This document shows positions 63,353 to 64,000 of a DNA stretch of 64,000 bases, piece by piece. Each line of letters begins with the position of its first letter. The first letter of the stretch is position 1. The stretch lies in the NCBI RefSeq assembly GCF_003814705.1, contig NZ_RKRA01000001.1, positions 2,170,001 to 2,234,000 on the forward strand. Reading direction: 5' to 3'. This DNA comes from Georgenia muralis. GTDB lineage: Bacteria; Actinomycetota; Actinomycetes; Actinomycetales; Actinomycetaceae. The notes under the pieces are model-generated. The model made no database searches, was not told where the DNA came from, and saw only the letters and a program-made list of their open reading frames with translations. The position numbers were made by a program, and so were the translations under genes.

Positions 63353-64000
63353 TTGCTCAGCGCATTCGCCCAGGCGTTCCGCACGCCTGACCTACGGCGC
63401 AAGCTGCTGTTCACGCTGGGGATCATGGCGATCTTCCGGCTGGGCACGTTCATCCCGGCACCGGGGGTCTCCTACGTCAACGTCCAGCAGTGCCTGTCGC
63501 TGCAGGGCACGAGCGACCTCCTCGGCATGGTCAACCTCTTCAGCGGCGGTGCCCTCCTCCAGCTGAGCGTGTTCGCGCTGGGGATCATGCCGTACATCAC
63601 GGCGAGCATCATCGTCCAGCTCATGCGGGTGGTCATCCCGCGGTTCGAGGAGCTGCACAAGGAGGGCCAGGCGGGGCAGTCCAAGCTCACGCAGTACACC
63701 CGCTACCTCACGATCTTCCTCGCGATCCTGCAGTCCTCCGTGATCGTCACGGTGGCCAACAGCGCCCTGTTCCCGGGCTGTCCCACCCCGCCGATCCCGG
63801 ACGACTCCCCGCTGTCGCTCCTGCTGACCATCACCGCGATGACCGCCGGCACCGGGCTGATCATGTGGCTGGGCGAGCTCATCACCGAGCGCGGCGTCGG
63901 CAACGGCATGTCGCTGCTGATCTTCACCTCCATCGCCGCCTCGTTCCCCTCGGCGCTGTGGTCGATCGCGGGCGGCGCCGACGGCGCCGGCCGCCTCGCG
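63353..64000 (+). CDS. secY: preprotein translocase subunit SecY, N-terminal part
   Basis: SecY forms the protein-conducting channel. The 216 residues in the window contain the start FRTPDLRRKLLFTLGIMAIFRLG, the plug region near GMVNLFSGGALLQLSVFALG, the conserved GIMPYITASIIVQLM helix, and ELITERGVGNGMSLLIF. TTG at 63,353 is chosen because GGAGGAA lies just before it. The gene runs off the right edge. Its partner secE is at 34,681. Confidence 0.96.
   Translation, partial: MLSAFAQAFRTPDLRRKLLFTLGIMAIFRLGTFIPAPGVSYVNVQQCLSLQGTSDLLGMVNLFSGGALLQLSVFALGIMPYITASIIVQLMRVVIPRFEELHKEGQAGQSKLTQYTRYLTIFLAILQSSVIVTVANSALFPGCPTPPIPDDSPLSLLLTITAMTAGTGLIMWLGELITERGVGNGMSLLIFTSIAASFPSALWSIAGGADGAGRLA

Overview
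The window is a continuous piece of a high-GC Gram-positive chromosome. Codon third positions are almost all G or C, GTG and TTG starts are common, and the gene order is that of Actinobacteria: nuo operon then polyprenyl synthase, tRNA-Thr/tRNA-Met/rpmG/MaoC pair/murB, tRNA-Trp/secE/nusG/rplKA, rplJL/rpoBC, and the str, S10 and spc operons. A member of the Micrococcales is my best guess, by inference only; no 16S rRNA gene or other marker settles it.

Layout. 1-14,899 is the type I NADH dehydrogenase (complex I) operon from the 3' part of nuoC to nuoN. Most junctions overlap by 1-8 bases, and a polyprenyl diphosphate synthase follows, probably making the menaquinone side chain. 15,916-20,806 holds a RarD-like permease, a ferredoxin-NADP reductase, an HtpX-like membrane protease, a decayed alpha-L-fucosidase (GH29) pseudogene and a YajQ-family protein. 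20,924-25,055 holds tRNA-Tyr, tRNA-Thr, tRNA-Met, rpmG, two MaoC-fold dehydratase subunits, an MFS transporter and murB. 25,052-34,270 is the most accessory-like part: an adenosine-deaminase-like enzyme translationally coupled to two alpha/beta hydrolases, an aminoglycoside-phosphotransferase-fold protein, a ketopantoate-reductase-like protein, a three-gene signalling operon, and an aminotransferase.

34,384-64,000 is the transcription/translation core. tRNA-Trp, secE, nusG and rplKA are followed by an AbiEi/DUF559-like insertion and a repeat-rich spacer. Then come the leader-controlled rplJL pair, rpoB and rpoC, rpsL-rpsG-fusA-tuf, and the complete rpsJ to rplO series. secY runs off the right edge. 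Strong factor-independent hairpins end rplA, rplL, tuf and rplO, and recognisable promoters precede tRNA-Thr, tRNA-Trp, rplJ, rpoB and rpsL.

Most of the window is housekeeping and I see no CRISPR array, prophage, insertion sequence or canonical defence island. The most unusual unit is the minus-strand operon at 30,008-32,986. It encodes a membrane-anchored protein with a 98-residue Asp/Arg repeat tail (58 of 98 residues are Asp), a sensor histidine kinase and an OmpR-type regulator. A perfect 7-bp direct repeat with an 11-bp period, the geometry expected for an OmpR-family site, lies just upstream. Also worth attention are the GH29 relic, a 133-bp near-identical intergenic duplication next to a G-rich tract between rplA and rplJ, and an adenosine-deaminase-like enzyme with a substituted ribose-binding residue.
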